64,000 nucleotides of DNA from Aphrophora alni (GCA_963513935.1 OY740765.1:119417362-119481361); one strand, 5' to 3'. Counted from the first letter of the stretch, positions 12,160-23,730 are shown. Numbers and translations are program-made. Notes: generated by a model not told the origin, from the sequence alone.

Positions 12160-12640
12160 CTAACCTATCTTTGTGTTGAATTATTAAAGCTGAAACCTAA
12201 TCAACAGGTTTAAGTGTGTATTATTACATAGGTTGCTATGGTAACTAAATTTGTATCAAAAATTAAGTTCAAAACACTATCCTAAATATTTCACACTAAG
12301 CCTAACATATCTATTTGCTAACTATATAGCTGATGGACCTAATCACCTGTTATAACTTAAATGTTTCACACTGGTCAAGGTTAGGCCTAAACCTATCTTT
12401 GTGTTTAATTATTAAAGCTGATGGACCTATCAGCTGTTTAAAGTGTTTAGGTATTATAAATTGGTTGATATGGTAGCTAAATGTGTATCTCAAAATAATT
12501 TGTTTTTAAACAATTTCCTAAATGTTTCACACTGGAAAGACCAGCCTAACCTAACTAAAGTCTAGATTAAGCCTAACCTATCTTTGTGTTTAATTATTAA
12601 AGCTGATGGACCAAATCAGCTGTTTTAACTATGAGTATTC
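12160..12640 (+). repeat. Imperfect tandem array, units of about 185-228 bp
   Basis: Phrases 'cctatctttgtgtttaatta' and 'ttaaagctgatggacc' recur at about 12164, 12392 and 12577. A degenerate partial unit lies at 12303 ('acatatctatttgctaact'). Units include 'atgtttcacactgg' and short CCTAA-like words. Three to four units are visible. Recurs at +7158. Confidence 0.7.
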
Positions 12641-13374
12641 GAATTTTAGGGATCTGTATTTCGCTTTTAAACAACAAAGAAAACAAGTTGATGGGTGCCA
12701 TCATAGTACTTAGGCAGGTAGATTAGCCTAAACAAGTAAAAACTCAAAATGTAATATACAAAATTTGATTTTAAACAGGGGGGCTATAGTAAATTTATAC
12801 CCCCACCCAATTTCAAACATTTCAAGTATTATTAAATGTTCGTGCAAAGGTTTCCCATGTTTAATTTTAGAAATACGTTACCATGTCTTTCTGAATATTT
12901 AAATTTTATTAATTATATGTCTCAGTTGGCAATAAAGAATATTATGTCCTTCATTATTTCAATGAATGCTCATATTCTGTAACCTAATCTGTCTACTAAA
13001 AAGAAAGAACAAGTTAATGGGTGACCATTCATTTATTACTTTATGATTTTTGGACACCCTCTATATTTTACCTAATTTTTGGTTCACACTATAAATATGA
13101 GAGGTCGATTTCTACAAAATTCTGGTAGTTTCTTGTCTCTATCTAAATTACAACCAGAGATATTAAGCTATCCTGATATTGTTTTAACATTAAGTGCATT
13201 GCTGTAATGTGCAAGTAAATCACGTAAACTTGGAGACTTAAAAGCGTGAGTAGAAACGACGTCTTTCTTTACTTATTACAATTCTTGAAACAAGAAAGAA
13301 TGAATTAAAAATAAAACTTTGTGATGAATATCTTTTTGTAAAACTAGTTATAACACCAAGACATATAGAAGAAA

Positions 13375-13530
13375 AACAAGGTGAGTGGTAACTTCATGGT
13401 ACTTGCTTAGCCCCATCATACAATGTAATACAAACTGATTCCCTAAATGTAATGTATAAAGTTGGTTTCTTGGGCCTTGTATAAGATGGTAAATTGTAAT
13501 ATAGCAGTTACACAGGTTTTGCGAGAATAG
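13375..13530 (+). repeat. Interspersed repeat family A, left block only (A3)
   Basis: It carries 'ttcatggtacttgcttagcc', 'catcatacaatgtaatac', 'ggtttcttgggccttgta' and 'cagttacacaggttttg'. It is truncated before the right block. Recurs at 20533-20690. Confidence 0.65.
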
Positions 13531-13864
13531 TAATTGTGTATATCACTTTCTTAACGTCGGCTAGGACCTCGTAGATTAAAAGTTTTCACTTCCTTCGTTC
13601 GTCTATACTATACCATAGACTATATGAAGGAACTCTATACAGGAATAATAATATGAATTATTAGGCCGACCACAACTATTGAGTTTTATTTCTAAAATTG
13701 TATTGATCGAACGTTTTATGACTAACAAGTCACATCAGTACGTTATAAAAGTTTATTATACAAATTGAACTTATAAAAACAGAGGGCATTTCTAATATGT
13801 GATTGAAAGCCAGTTTTTATAAAAGGAAGAAAAAAATATATTCAACGTTAGGCGCCCTGATTTT

Positions 13865-14540
13865 TTTTTTTTTAAATTTCGCAGGATAGTTGGAAAATCT
13901 TCAAAAGACAAAGGGAGAAATCCGCTCTTCCCAATAGTGTGAGATTCTTACTCACTAAAAACCACCTTCCTTCCTGTTATTACCCTTATCGCGTGGGACA
14001 AGGAAACAGGAAAGGTTTTCCATGTACCAAGCTGAGAAGCGTATCGAGATTGTAAATGTGGAAGAAAGCAGAACTTTATGTATCCGCGCGAGGGGCGAGG
14101 TAAAGACCTGACTTGACAGAGTCAGTCAGGTAAAACCTCGCAACAGATCATGCAGGAGCCCAGGTTTGGTAGATGTGGCGTGCAAGGTGAAGGATGGGAG
14201 TTACCTTACAAATACCTTGTTAGTGAATTTATTGGAGGGGAGGAGCTACAAGCTACATCTTCTTCTGCTGCCTTCTCGATTACTGAAATAAGCGTGCAAG
14301 ATTAGACTGCATGCAACTGCATCCTGGTGGCGACAGCTTGGCTCATGCCGCTGCGGTGCACCCTTTGATCTGAAACAGAGCTAGAAAGCAAAGAGGTGAA
14401 ATTTAAGTATGAAGTAGGCTTTATAGGCCCAAACGAGAGATCAAGGTCGGTCGTGCGAATAAGGACAGCGGCCGTCTGTGTTTGTCAAATGTTGTGTCGT
14501 ATGTACCTAGTGAAGAGATTAGCGTTGGTGTTGGGTGTGC
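13865..14540 (+). repeat. Interspersed repeat family C, longest copy
   Basis: It aligns with 53870-54440 over its whole length. Landmarks are 'gtgtgagattcttactcact', 'aaaaccaccttccttcctgt', 'gatcatgcaggagccc', 'ccttacaaataccttgttag' and 'ttctgctg'. A small hairpin with arms 'acctgact'/'agtcaggt' sits near 14106-14131. The base composition is less A+T-rich than the surroundings. No long frame is open in both copies, so I call it a non-coding element of unknown class. Confidence 0.65.
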
Positions 14541-14542
14541 AT

Positions 14543-14587
14543 GTGCCCCCTTGTAGAGATTAGCTGATAATCTCTACAAGGGGGCAC
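14543..14587. repeat. Perfect 45-bp hairpin, 20-bp arms
   Basis: Left arm 14543-14562 reads 'gtgcccccttgtagagatta'. The right arm 14568-14587 is its exact reverse complement, with a 5-base loop 'gctga'. A second inverted repeat follows at once: 'acaataaagatt' (14586-14597) with 'aatctttattgt' (14609-14620). Neither has the U-run of a pol III terminator directly after it. The pair lies 3' of the U1-like gene, and the third copy of the U1/5S block begins just after the equivalent hairpin at 21701-21745. Confidence 0.95.
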
Positions 14588-14657
14588 AATAAAGATTAAA
14601 TTAATAACAATCTTTATTGTAAATATTTATTAATATAACTGCAAATTTCTTTAGAGT

Positions 14658-14813
14658 AGGGACAGCGCGAACGCAGTCCCCGCTACCAAAAATTATGTGT
14701 CCGACATACCCCGTTTGGGCATTCGCAGGGGTCAGCCCAACCAAAGTGCAATGGAGGGGCCTCGTCCTGGGGGTCCGTCTTCTTGATCACGGTACCCCTA
14801 CACCCATAATCTC
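14658..14813 (-). ncRNA. U1 snRNA-like gene with abnormal 5' end (likely pseudogene), copy 1
   Basis: The minus strand matches the body of the spliceosomal U1 snRNA. Stem-loop I has GATCAAGAAG (plus 14779-14788), fitting the U1-70K loop consensus. Stem-loop II has the U1A-type ATTGCAC loop (14746-14752). A CTGACCCCTGCGAA junction and stem-loop III follow, then an ATAATTTTTGG Sm site (14686-14696) and a GGGGACTGCGTTCGCGCTGT stem-loop IV. The 5' end, where U1 has ATACTTACCTG to pair with 5' splice sites, instead reads roughly GAGATTATGGGTG. It therefore could not recognise a normal donor. I see no convincing upstream proximal sequence element. Intact loops with a lost 5' end point to a recent pseudogene or a divergent U1 variant. 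Confidence 0.88.
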
Positions 14814-14879
14814 AACCATTCTACCAGTTGCTGCAAAAGACAATGCTAAATATTTAATTTAAATAGTAATGAATAATTG

Positions 14880-15302
14880 AGTGATTATAATTCGCGAGAA
14901 GATTTTTTCAACTGATTTTATAAAGACTGTACATTATGATTATACTCGTTTTAATTGTCATTATGAAATAAGAGTAGCATTACAAATATTTTCCTATTAG
15001 GTTTATTTAGAAGTTTGAAAGCTAAAATCAAGAAATGACGAATTAAATCATTATTTGTTGCTTACATTGTGTCGGTAAGAGAAGTTTCGTCCAAGATCAA
15101 GTAGTTTGCGACAAATCTAAAAGGCAGCGCTGTGGAATACAGTTTACTTTATCGACAATAGTTGATCATGTATAATGTATTCTTTCCATTTACTTCATTT
15201 AAAAAAATAAAATAAAAATTATTATACTTATTTATAACTTTGAATGAGCTTAGATTTTAATTCTTACGTATAAATTGTACACTTAGATACGAAATTACTC
15301 TC
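14880..15302. other. Spacer between U1-like and 5S-derived sequences
   Basis: A+T-rich, with no recognised gene or repeat. It would be the common upstream region of the U1-like gene (minus strand) and the 5S-derived sequence (plus strand), which are divergently oriented. I see no clear snRNA promoter element. Confidence 0.4.
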
Positions 15303-15545
15303 GCCAACGGCCAAACCATGTTGAATATACCGGTTCTCGTCCGATCACCGATCGACATTGCAAACGTTTCACAGTTTTGACGCTAGATAGAACGTATCGT
15401 CAGTTTTTAAGATTGAATTAATCATAAACAATTAATAACCGAAGTCAAGCAACATCGACATTGCAAACGTTTCACAGTTTTGACGCTAGATACCGTTGTA
15501 GAACGTATCGTCAGTTTTTAAGATTGAATTAATCATAAACAATTA
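15303..15545 (+). pseudogene. 5S rRNA-derived sequence, truncated and internally duplicated, copy 1
   Basis: 15303-15351 matches the first ~50 nt of arthropod 5S rRNA: GCCAACGGCCAAACCATGTT, then the CCGGTTCTCGTCCGATCACC block. The next stretch of 5S, CCGAAGTCAAGCAACATCG, is found about 90 bp later at 15439-15457. Both pieces are followed by the same non-5S sequence ('acattgcaaacgtttcacag' to 'ataaacaattaata'). This gives a tandem duplication of about 100 bp that split the 5S part. Only the 5' half with box A is present; box C and the 3' half are missing, so a functional 5S RNA is impossible. It could be a 5S pseudogene or the head of a 5S-derived (SINE3-type) retroposon. Confidence 0.85.
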
Positions 15546-15639
15546 ATATAACACACTTTTCATAGTTTGGTTGTCGATAATCACTTTATCGGTTTCCAAA
15601 GGCCATGAAATGTGAAGATCATTCTAAAAACGGAGCTCG

Positions 15640-15830
15640 AATTTTTACCCCATGGCAATCCCGAGGGTTCCAGCTTGATTTACACTGTTTTTCATGTAGT
15701 GTTTGTTGGATTAGATTTTTTTTTCATCTTTCCTTTTAGGTCTTTTTACATGAATTCTTGTTCTCCTCCAAAACCTGAAGCTAGTAGAGTATTCGAGCGT
15801 CTTTATTTTATGTTATTTTCTTAATATTTT
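15640..15830 (-). repeat. Interspersed repeat family B, copy B5 (minus)
   Basis: The minus strand shows the family B order from 'aacataaaataaagacgctc' to 'ccctcgggattgccatgggg'. The 70-codon plus frame at 15612-15824 runs through it and is repeated only because its host segment is triplicated (22771, 37145). Confidence 0.65.
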
Positions 15831-18800
15831 TTTACAAAGCAGTGTTGAGCAAAAGGAAAAAAGTAGAAAAAAAATATAACATTAACTATTGTAGTAATAA
15901 AATGCTTTATTTAACAATCTTTACGTAAAAATAATTAATTAAATTCATTTATCTGCATGTACGTAAATTTACAAAAGCGGTTAAGTACAACGGTCTCCTG
16001 GCCTAGTCTGATCACAATTTCTCTTTTCTCCTTTCTCTTGAGCCATCAAGATATAATACCGACTACTGCTGGACATCTCTTCAGAGACGGAACAATCTTT
16101 TCGTTTTAAAGTTGAGGCCTTCGTATTAGCGTCGGTGAAATTTTAGAGTTAGTCAATTTTATAGTTCAATGTCCGAAGTACGGTTAATCTGAATATTTTA
16201 AAATAAAAAAAGAGTTTTTCCTCAATATTTCTTGTATGAATAGAATACAGAATAGGAAATTTCTTAGTTAATACACGTATTGCTTAATAAATGCGAAAAC
16301 TGGTTTTCCTCTGTTTATATTTTAGATAAAGACGGGGAAAAACGGGATATTGTACAAATCAACCCCCTCTATCAATAGGGTGAGCCAAAAATTAGATACG
16401 ATAAACAGGATGTTCTAAAAATTCCCAAAACATATATTTCATTTCAGCCTTGTCTTATGGGAACAATGCAAATATTATTTTTTTCTCAAAGTAAAGCAAA
16501 AAATAGATTGAAATATGTTTTAAATTATTTCCTCTCTATTGGAATCTAGAACTATTTGTGAACTCCAGTGTATAATCGAAGGTGTATAGGACATTTCTTA
16601 GATAAACACGTATTATTTAAAAAAAAAAAAAAATTATATTATTCTAATTTAGATAAAACCCTAAAATAAACCAAATTTTGTAGAAATATACCTCCTCTAT
16701 CAATAGGTTGAGCGTAAAAGCAGGTACGATATGCAGAACGTTCCAAAAATTCATAAAATAGAATTTATTTCAGCCTTGTCTTATGAAACAATGCAATTTT
16801 TTTGTGTTTTCTTAAAGTAGGAAGAAAAATAGATTGAAATATCTTTTAAATTATAACCCCAAACGTGGAAGCACTATTTGTGAACTCCAGAGTAAATTGG
16901 AAGACGCAAATTAAAAACATTTTCATAGCAACCTCCATCATGTGACATCATTTTAAAGGACATAAAAAAGACAATTTTATTTCTCTACTATATGAGGGTA
17001 GAAGTTGAATTTTGAGTTTTCTATTTGTCATGGATATTATTTAAACAAAACTAAAACAAACAGCAATTTCATTTTTTAACAGAGCACTTATTAAATAAAT
17101 GAACACACTTCTATGTAGCCTATTTTTCCTATTAAAGCAAATCGAACCCAATTTTTGAAATGGGGTATTTTTTTTTTTTTTTTTTTTGCATCATGTGACA
17201 TATCATTTTTAAAGAATCGTAAAAGGAAGCTGATGAGGTTTAGAATAAGTCACCATAACTACTTTGGTTGAAATAATGAACTAACCCAACGAAAATGAAG
17301 GCACACTTTCTATATATCATTAGTTTTCTCTGATAATTACCTTTAAAATGAAATGTCACATGATGGGAAAGAAATTTCCCCATTGGCTCACCCTTTCAAA
17401 AATTGGGGTCAATTTTCCAACAGTTTTTAGTTCATATCTCATGTATTTTTCAACTTAATACGCAAAACTAGATATAATATTTCCAGTTTTCAATTCTGCA
17501 TGTAATGGTATCAACCCGCCTCTCTACGATGACAAATAGCGAATCAGTTGTAAAAATATAATTCGAACATTGAGCTACGAAAACATGTGATGTTCGTATA
17601 GTTACTACATCCTGCAAGTTCTGAATGTAGCGAATTGAGGTTCTTTCACATATGTATACTTTCAAGGTCCGAGATAGTGACACGAGCGAAGCGAATGGAT
17701 ATTTTTAACACATAAACATCTAGAGGCCTGTTAGAACCTAACCTACGCAAACAAGGCACTAATATACACAATTGCAATGGTTCAGAATACCTGTATAAAT
17801 ACTGTTCTAAATAAACTTACCCTACTGAGCAAGGCCAATTTAATATATAGAATATCTTCTTATTTTGCTTTGTATGATGGGGCTGAGTAAGTACCATGAT
17901 GGGTCTTATCACCATGTTTTATAAAACGATTATGTTCGAGTTGATGACCGGGTTTCTCAGAGTATTTCATTGTGTTCAACGTAAATAACAGAGGTGCAAT
18001 GCAACCTGCTGGAAATTCTCTGAACCAGCTTTCATTCTGTTGCAATATTACCGATTACAGATATATTACCAGCTTTCATTCTGTCGCAATATTACCGATT
18101 ACAGATATATTTACTTTTTTTTTTTTAAATTCTCTGAACCAGCATGCTGTTACGATATTACCGATTACAGAAATATTTACAACATACGAGTTTGCTAAAA
18201 CGGACGCGAGGTTTTTACCTCGCCCTTCGCGCAGATACATAACGTTCTGCTTTCTTCCACATTTACAATCTCGATATGCCCATGGAAGGAGCTTCTCAGC
18301 TTGGTACATGGAAAACCTTTCCTGTTTCCTTGTCCCACGCGATAAGGGTACTAACAGGAAGGAAGGTGGTTTTTAGTGATTAAGAATCTCACACTATTGG
18401 GAAGAGCGTATTTCTCCCTTTGTCTTTTGAAGATTTTCCACCTATCCTGCGAAATTTAAAAAAAAAAAATGGCTAAAACCGAAATTTTCTGAACCAGCTT
18501 TCATTCTGTCGCAATATTACCGATTACAGAAATATTTACAAATATTGAGATTCTAACTCAAGATTTCATGAAAAATGTGTAAATCCAGCTAGGTCCTCGG
18601 GATTGTTATGTCTATACTCACTCTAGTGAGCTTTTGAGAGTCATATTATTGTGTTATTAAATCATTATTATCAGAGGCAACGTAAATTGTCGGTTAAAAC
18701 GATTAAGTAAAAAATACCTTAAGAAATTTGTGTAAAATAACATTTTATACAAATCGTTTTTATGTTCCCACATAGTCGCAATATATAGAAAGTTGTATGA

Positions 18801-21700
18801 TGGGTCAAAAAATCAATGTGGAGGTTTATGAGGCTATGAAGCTGATATACAAAAAATTATTTTTATAGTCGGCACAACCAATTTTATTCAAATTAAAGTA
18901 AAATGTGAAGTTTAATGATTCAGACCTGTGAGCAAAATCAAATAAAACCTATTACGATTTGTGTACCATTGACAAAATATAAAAATGAACCTCAACCTCA
19001 TATTAGATATGATTTACGCTATTTTCTTTTGCAGAAATATAGCAAATTTACACCTTATTTATTAGTTACTAATTGTTACTATCAACGGGGCTTCCAACAC
19101 GAATATTTTAGATTTGACAGTAATTGTTAAATTAACAAAATACATATTATGGGAATCGAAATTAGCTCAAGAAGATTAGAGTTTTTGAGAATCTTATTTT
19201 ATACAAATTTTATAGGCCTACACATTTATATTAAAATATATAATGAAACACCAACACTTCGGTCAAAATCAAGTAAATAACACTTTTAAAAATCCAACAG
19301 TTTGGTCTATCCAAGCCCTAACCTATCTTTGTGTTGAATTATTAAAGCTGAAACCTAATCAACAGGTTTAAGTGTGTATTATTACATAGGTTGCTATGGT
19401 AACTAAATTTGTATCAAAAATTAAGTTCAAAACACTATCCTAAATATTTCACACTAAGCCTAACATATCTATTTGCTAACTATATAGCTGATGGACCTAA
19501 TCACCTGTTATAACTTAAATGTTTCACACTGGTCAAGGTTAGGCCTAAACCTATCTTTGTGTTTAATTATTAAAGCTGATGGACCTATCAGCTGTTTAAA
19601 GTGTTTAGGTATTATAAATTGGTTGATATGGTAGCTAAATGTGTATCTCAAAATAATTTGTTTTTAAACAATTTCCTAAATGTTTCACACTGGAAAGACC
19701 AGCCTAACCTAACTAAAGTCTAGATTAAGCCTAACCTATCTTTGTGTTTAATTATTAAAGCTGATGGACCAAATCAGCTGTTTTAACTATGAGTATTCGA
19801 ATTTTAGGGATCTGTATTTCGCTTTTAAACAACAAAGAAAACAAGTTGATGGGTGCCATCATAGTACTTAGGCAGGTAGATTAGCCTAAACAAGTAAAAA
19901 CTCAAAATGTAATATACAAAATTTGATTTTAAACAGGGGGGCTATAGTAAATTTATACCCCCACCCAATTTCAAACATTTCAAGTATTATTAAATGTTCG
20001 TGCAAAGGTTTCCCATGTTTAATTTTAGAAATACGTTACCATGTCTTTCTGAATATTTAAATTTTATTAATTATATGTCTCAGTTGGCAATAAAGAATAT
20101 TATGTCCTTCATTATTTCAATGAATGCTCATATTCTGTAACCTAATCTGTCTACTAAAAAGAAAGAACAAGTTAATGGGTGACCATTCATTTATTACTTT
20201 ATGATTTTTGGACACCCTCTATATTTTACCTAATTTTTGGTTCACACTATAAATATGAGAGGTCGATTTCTACAAAATTCTGGTAGTTTCTTGTCTCTAT
20301 CTAAATTACAACCAGAGATATTAAGCTATCCTGATATTGTTTTAACATTAAGTGCATTGCTGTAATGTGCAAGTAAATCACGTAAACTTGGAGACTTAAA
20401 AGCGTGAGTAGAAACGACGTCTTTCTTTACTTATTACAATTCTTGAAACAAGAAAGAATGAATTAAAAATAAAACTTTGTGATGAATATCTTTTTGTAAA
20501 ACTAGTTATAACACCAAGACATATAGAAGAAAAACAAGGTGAGTGGTAACTTCATGGTACTTGCTTAGCCCCATCATACAATGTAATACAAACTGATTCC
20601 CTAAATGTAATGTATAAAGTTGGTTTCTTGGGCCTTGTATAAGATGGTAAATTGTAATATAGCAGTTACACAGGTTTTGCGAGAATAGTAATTGTGTATA
20701 TCACTTTCTTAACGTCGGCTAGGACCTCGTAGATTAAAAGTTTTCACTTCCTTCGTTCGTCTATACTATACCATAGACTATATGAAGGAACTCTATACAG
20801 GAATAATAATATGAATTATTAGGCCGACCACAACTATTGAGTTTTATTTCTAAAATTGTATTGATCGAACGTTTTATGACTAACAAGTCACATCAGTACG
20901 TTATAAAAGTTTATTATACAAATTGAACTTATAAAAACAGAGGGCATTTCTAATATGTGATTGAAAGCCAGTTTTTATAAAAGGAAGAAAAAAATATATT
21001 CAACGTTAGGCGCCCTGATTTTTTTTTTTTTTAATTTCGCAGGATAGTTGGAAAATCTTCAAAAGACAAAGGGAGAAATCCGCTCTTCCCAATAGTGTGA
21101 GATTCTTACTCACTAAAAACCACCTTCCTTCCTGTTATTACCCTTATCGCGTGGGACAAGGAAACAGGAAAGGTTTTCCATGTACCAAGCTGAGAAGCGT
21201 ATCGAGATTGTAAATGTGGAAGAAAGCAGAACTTTATGTATCCGCGCGAGGGGCGAGGTAAAGACCTGACTTGACAGAGTCAGTCAGGTAAAACCTCGCA
21301 ACAGATCATGCAGGAGCCCAGGTTTGGTAGATGTGGCGTGCAAGGTGAAGGATGGGAGTTACCTTACAAATACCTTGTTAGTGAATTTATTGGAGGGGAG
21401 GAGCTACAAGCTACATCTTCTTCTGCTGCCTTCTCGATTACTGAAATAAGCGTGCAAGATTAGACTGCATGCAACTGCATCCTGGTGGCGACAGCTTGGC
21501 TCATGCCGCTGCGGTGCACCCTTTGATCTGAAACAGAGCTAGAAAGCAAAGAGGTGAAATTTAAGTATGAAGTAGGCTTTATAGGCCCAAACGAGAGATC
21601 AAGGTCGGTCGTGCGAATAAGGACAGCGGCCGTCTGTGTTTGTCAAATGTTGTGTCGTATGTACCTAGTGAAGAGATTAGCGTTGGTGTTGGGTGTGCAT

Positions 21701-21745
21701 GTGCCCCCTTGTAGAGATTAGCTGATAATCTCTACAAGGGGGCAC
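21701..21745. repeat. 45-bp hairpin, second tandem copy
   Basis: Same 20-bp arms and 5-base loop as 14543-14587. The dispersed duplication at 36124 starts at the position equivalent to 21750, only five bases past this hairpin. Confidence 0.95.
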
Positions 21746-21815
21746 AATAAAGATTAAATTAATAACAATCTTTATTGTAAATATTTATTAATATAACTGC
21801 AAATTTCTTTAGAGT

Positions 21816-21971
21816 AGGGACAGCGCGAACGCAGTCCCCGCTACCAAAAATTATGTGTCCGACATACCCCGTTTGGGCATTCGCAGGGGTCAGCCCAACC
21901 AAAGTGCAATGGAGGGGCCTCGTCCTGGGGGTCCGTCTTCTTGATCACGGTACCCCTACACCCATAATCTC
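21816..21971 (-). ncRNA. U1 snRNA-like gene with abnormal 5' end, copy 2
   Basis: Identical in sequence to copy 1 as far as I can read it, including the altered 5' end, the 70K and U1A loops and the Sm site. Confidence 0.88.
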
Positions 21972-22461
21972 AACCATTCTACCAGTTGCTGCAAAAGACA
22001 ATGCTAAATATTTAATTTAAATAGTAATGAATAATTGAGTGATTATAATTCGCGAGAAGATTTTTTTCAACTGATTTTATAAAGACTGTACATTATGATT
22101 ATACTCGTTTTAATTGTCATTATGAAATAAGAGTAGCATTACAAATATTTTCCTATTAGGTTTATTTAGAAGTTTGAAAGCTAAAATCAAGAAATGACGA
22201 ATTAAATCATTATTTGTTGCTTACATTGTGTCGGTAAGAGAAGTTTCGTCCAAGATCAAGTAGTTTGCGACAAATCTAAAAGGCAGCGCTGTGGAATACA
22301 GTTTACTTTATCGACAATAGTTGATCATGTATAATGTATTCTTTCCATTTACTTCATTTAAAAAAATAAAATAAAAATTATTATACTTATTTATAACTTT
22401 GAATGAGCTTAGATTTTAATTCTTACGTATAAATTGTACACTTAGATACGAAATTACTCTC

Positions 22462-22704
22462 GCCAACGGCCAAACCATGTTGAATATACCGGTTCTCGTC
22501 CGATCACCGATCGACATTGCAAACGTTTCACAGTTTTGACGCTAGATAGAACGTATCGTCAGTTTTTAAGATTGAATTAATCATAAACAATTAATAACCG
22601 AAGTCAAGCAACATCGACATTGCAAACGTTTCACAGTTTTGACGCTAGATACCGTTGTAGAACGTATCGTCAGTTTTTAAGATTGAATTAATCATAAACA
22701 ATTA
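22462..22704 (+). pseudogene. 5S rRNA-derived sequence, copy 2
   Basis: Same truncated, internally duplicated 5S-derived structure as 15303-15545. Confidence 0.85.
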
Positions 22705-23138
22705 ATATAACACACTTTTCATAGTTTGGTTGTCGATAATCACTTTATCGGTTTCCAAAGGCCATGAAATGTGAAGATCATTCTAAAAACGGAGCTCGAA
22801 TTTTTACCCCATGGCAATCCCGAGGGTTCCAGCTTGATTTACACTGTTTTTCATGTAGTGTTTGTTGGATTAGATTTTTTTTTCATCTTTCCTTTTAGGT
22901 CTTTTTACATGAATTCTTGTTCTCCTCCAAAACCTGAAGCTAGTAGAGTATTCGAGCGTCTTTATTTTATGTTATTTTCTTAATATTTTTTTACAAAGCA
23001 GTGTTGAGCAAAAGGAAAAAAGTAGAAAAAAAATATAACATTAACTATTGTAGTAATAAAATGCTTTAATTTAACAATCTTTACGTAAAAATAATTAATT
23101 AAATTCATTTATCTGCATGTACGTAAATTTACAAAAGC

Positions 23139-23524
23139 TGATTACAAGTCTACACTTTTATAAACTACAAGATCCCGTATGTGGGAAAATATACTGTCTA
23201 TAAGATTGGGAACAGTAATTGTAAAGAAAGTATGAAGATATTGCAGGGTAATTGTTCTACTGACAAAATTCGGGTCACTAGATTTCTCCGTCGTATAGCT
23301 AAACTGTCGATGAAAAAACAATACTCTTAACAACTGTTCTCGAACCGAACTGTGTTTTTATGTTTGAAAAGAAATAAGTAACCGTTACAAATGTGCTTCA
23401 CTTTCTGGTCGATTTGCTGAATTCGACAGTTAAATGCCAATTTTATATAAGTGAGACAGATTAGTCTTTCTCTAGATACATCGGAAACGTACTTTGAGGA
23501 GATTAATCATAATGATTACAGGTT
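23139..23524. other. Unassigned sequence in the segmental duplication
   Basis: The 63-codon minus frame at 23142-23333 reads unchanged in the dispersed copy (37515-37721). Overall identity is so high that this is no evidence for selection. I recognise no domain. Confidence 0.35.
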
Positions 23525-23715
23525 TGACTAGAGATATCCTAGCGGGTTCTACAAATTTCTTCATGTAGACTTGTGTTAAATTTCCCTCTTCCATTTTCCC
23601 AACTAGTCTGTGTTGATCAATTCCTGTTCTCTTCTGATCCTGGTGCCATTAGAGGACTAGAGGAAGTCTACATTTTATCTTATATATTTATATATAAGAC
23701 AATGATAACCCTTTG
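23525..23715 (-). repeat. Interspersed repeat family B, copy B6 (minus)
   Basis: The minus strand gives the family B order: 'ttatcattgtctta', an A+T tract, 'gtagacttcctctag', 'gaagagaacaggaatt' and 'aacacaagtctac'. Recurs at 37898-38088. Confidence 0.6.
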
Positions 23716-23730
23716 AACAACAAGTTTCTC

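Larger units (their letters stand above)
8821..15978. repeat. 7.16-kb tandem duplication, copy 1
   Basis: Position 8821 starts a 7158-bp unit that begins again at 15979, head to tail, with no spacer. The two units differ at only a few places that I can see: single-base length differences near 14911 and 15907, and one change in the T run near 13870. The left edge reads 'ggttaagtacaacgg' and the right edge 'acaaaagc'. All features listed inside 8821-15978 are present again at +7158 to +7160. The near identity means either a very recent duplication or an assembly error. Confidence 0.95.
15979..23138. repeat. 7.16-kb tandem duplication, copy 2
   Basis: This is the second head-to-tail unit, about 7160 bp. 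It ends at 'acaaaagc' (23131-23138), after which the sequence leaves the unit ('tgattacaag'). It repeats copy 1 in order: family G 16256-16913, A 17413-17918, C minus 18198-18468, the tandem array ~19318-19798, A left block 20533-20690, C plus 21023-21698, then the hairpin, U1 and 5S entries listed below. Confidence 0.95.

Noticed and set aside
15612..15824. 70-residue frame conserved three times
   Set aside because: It is a family B copy read on the opposite strand. Identity follows from segmental duplication, not selection.
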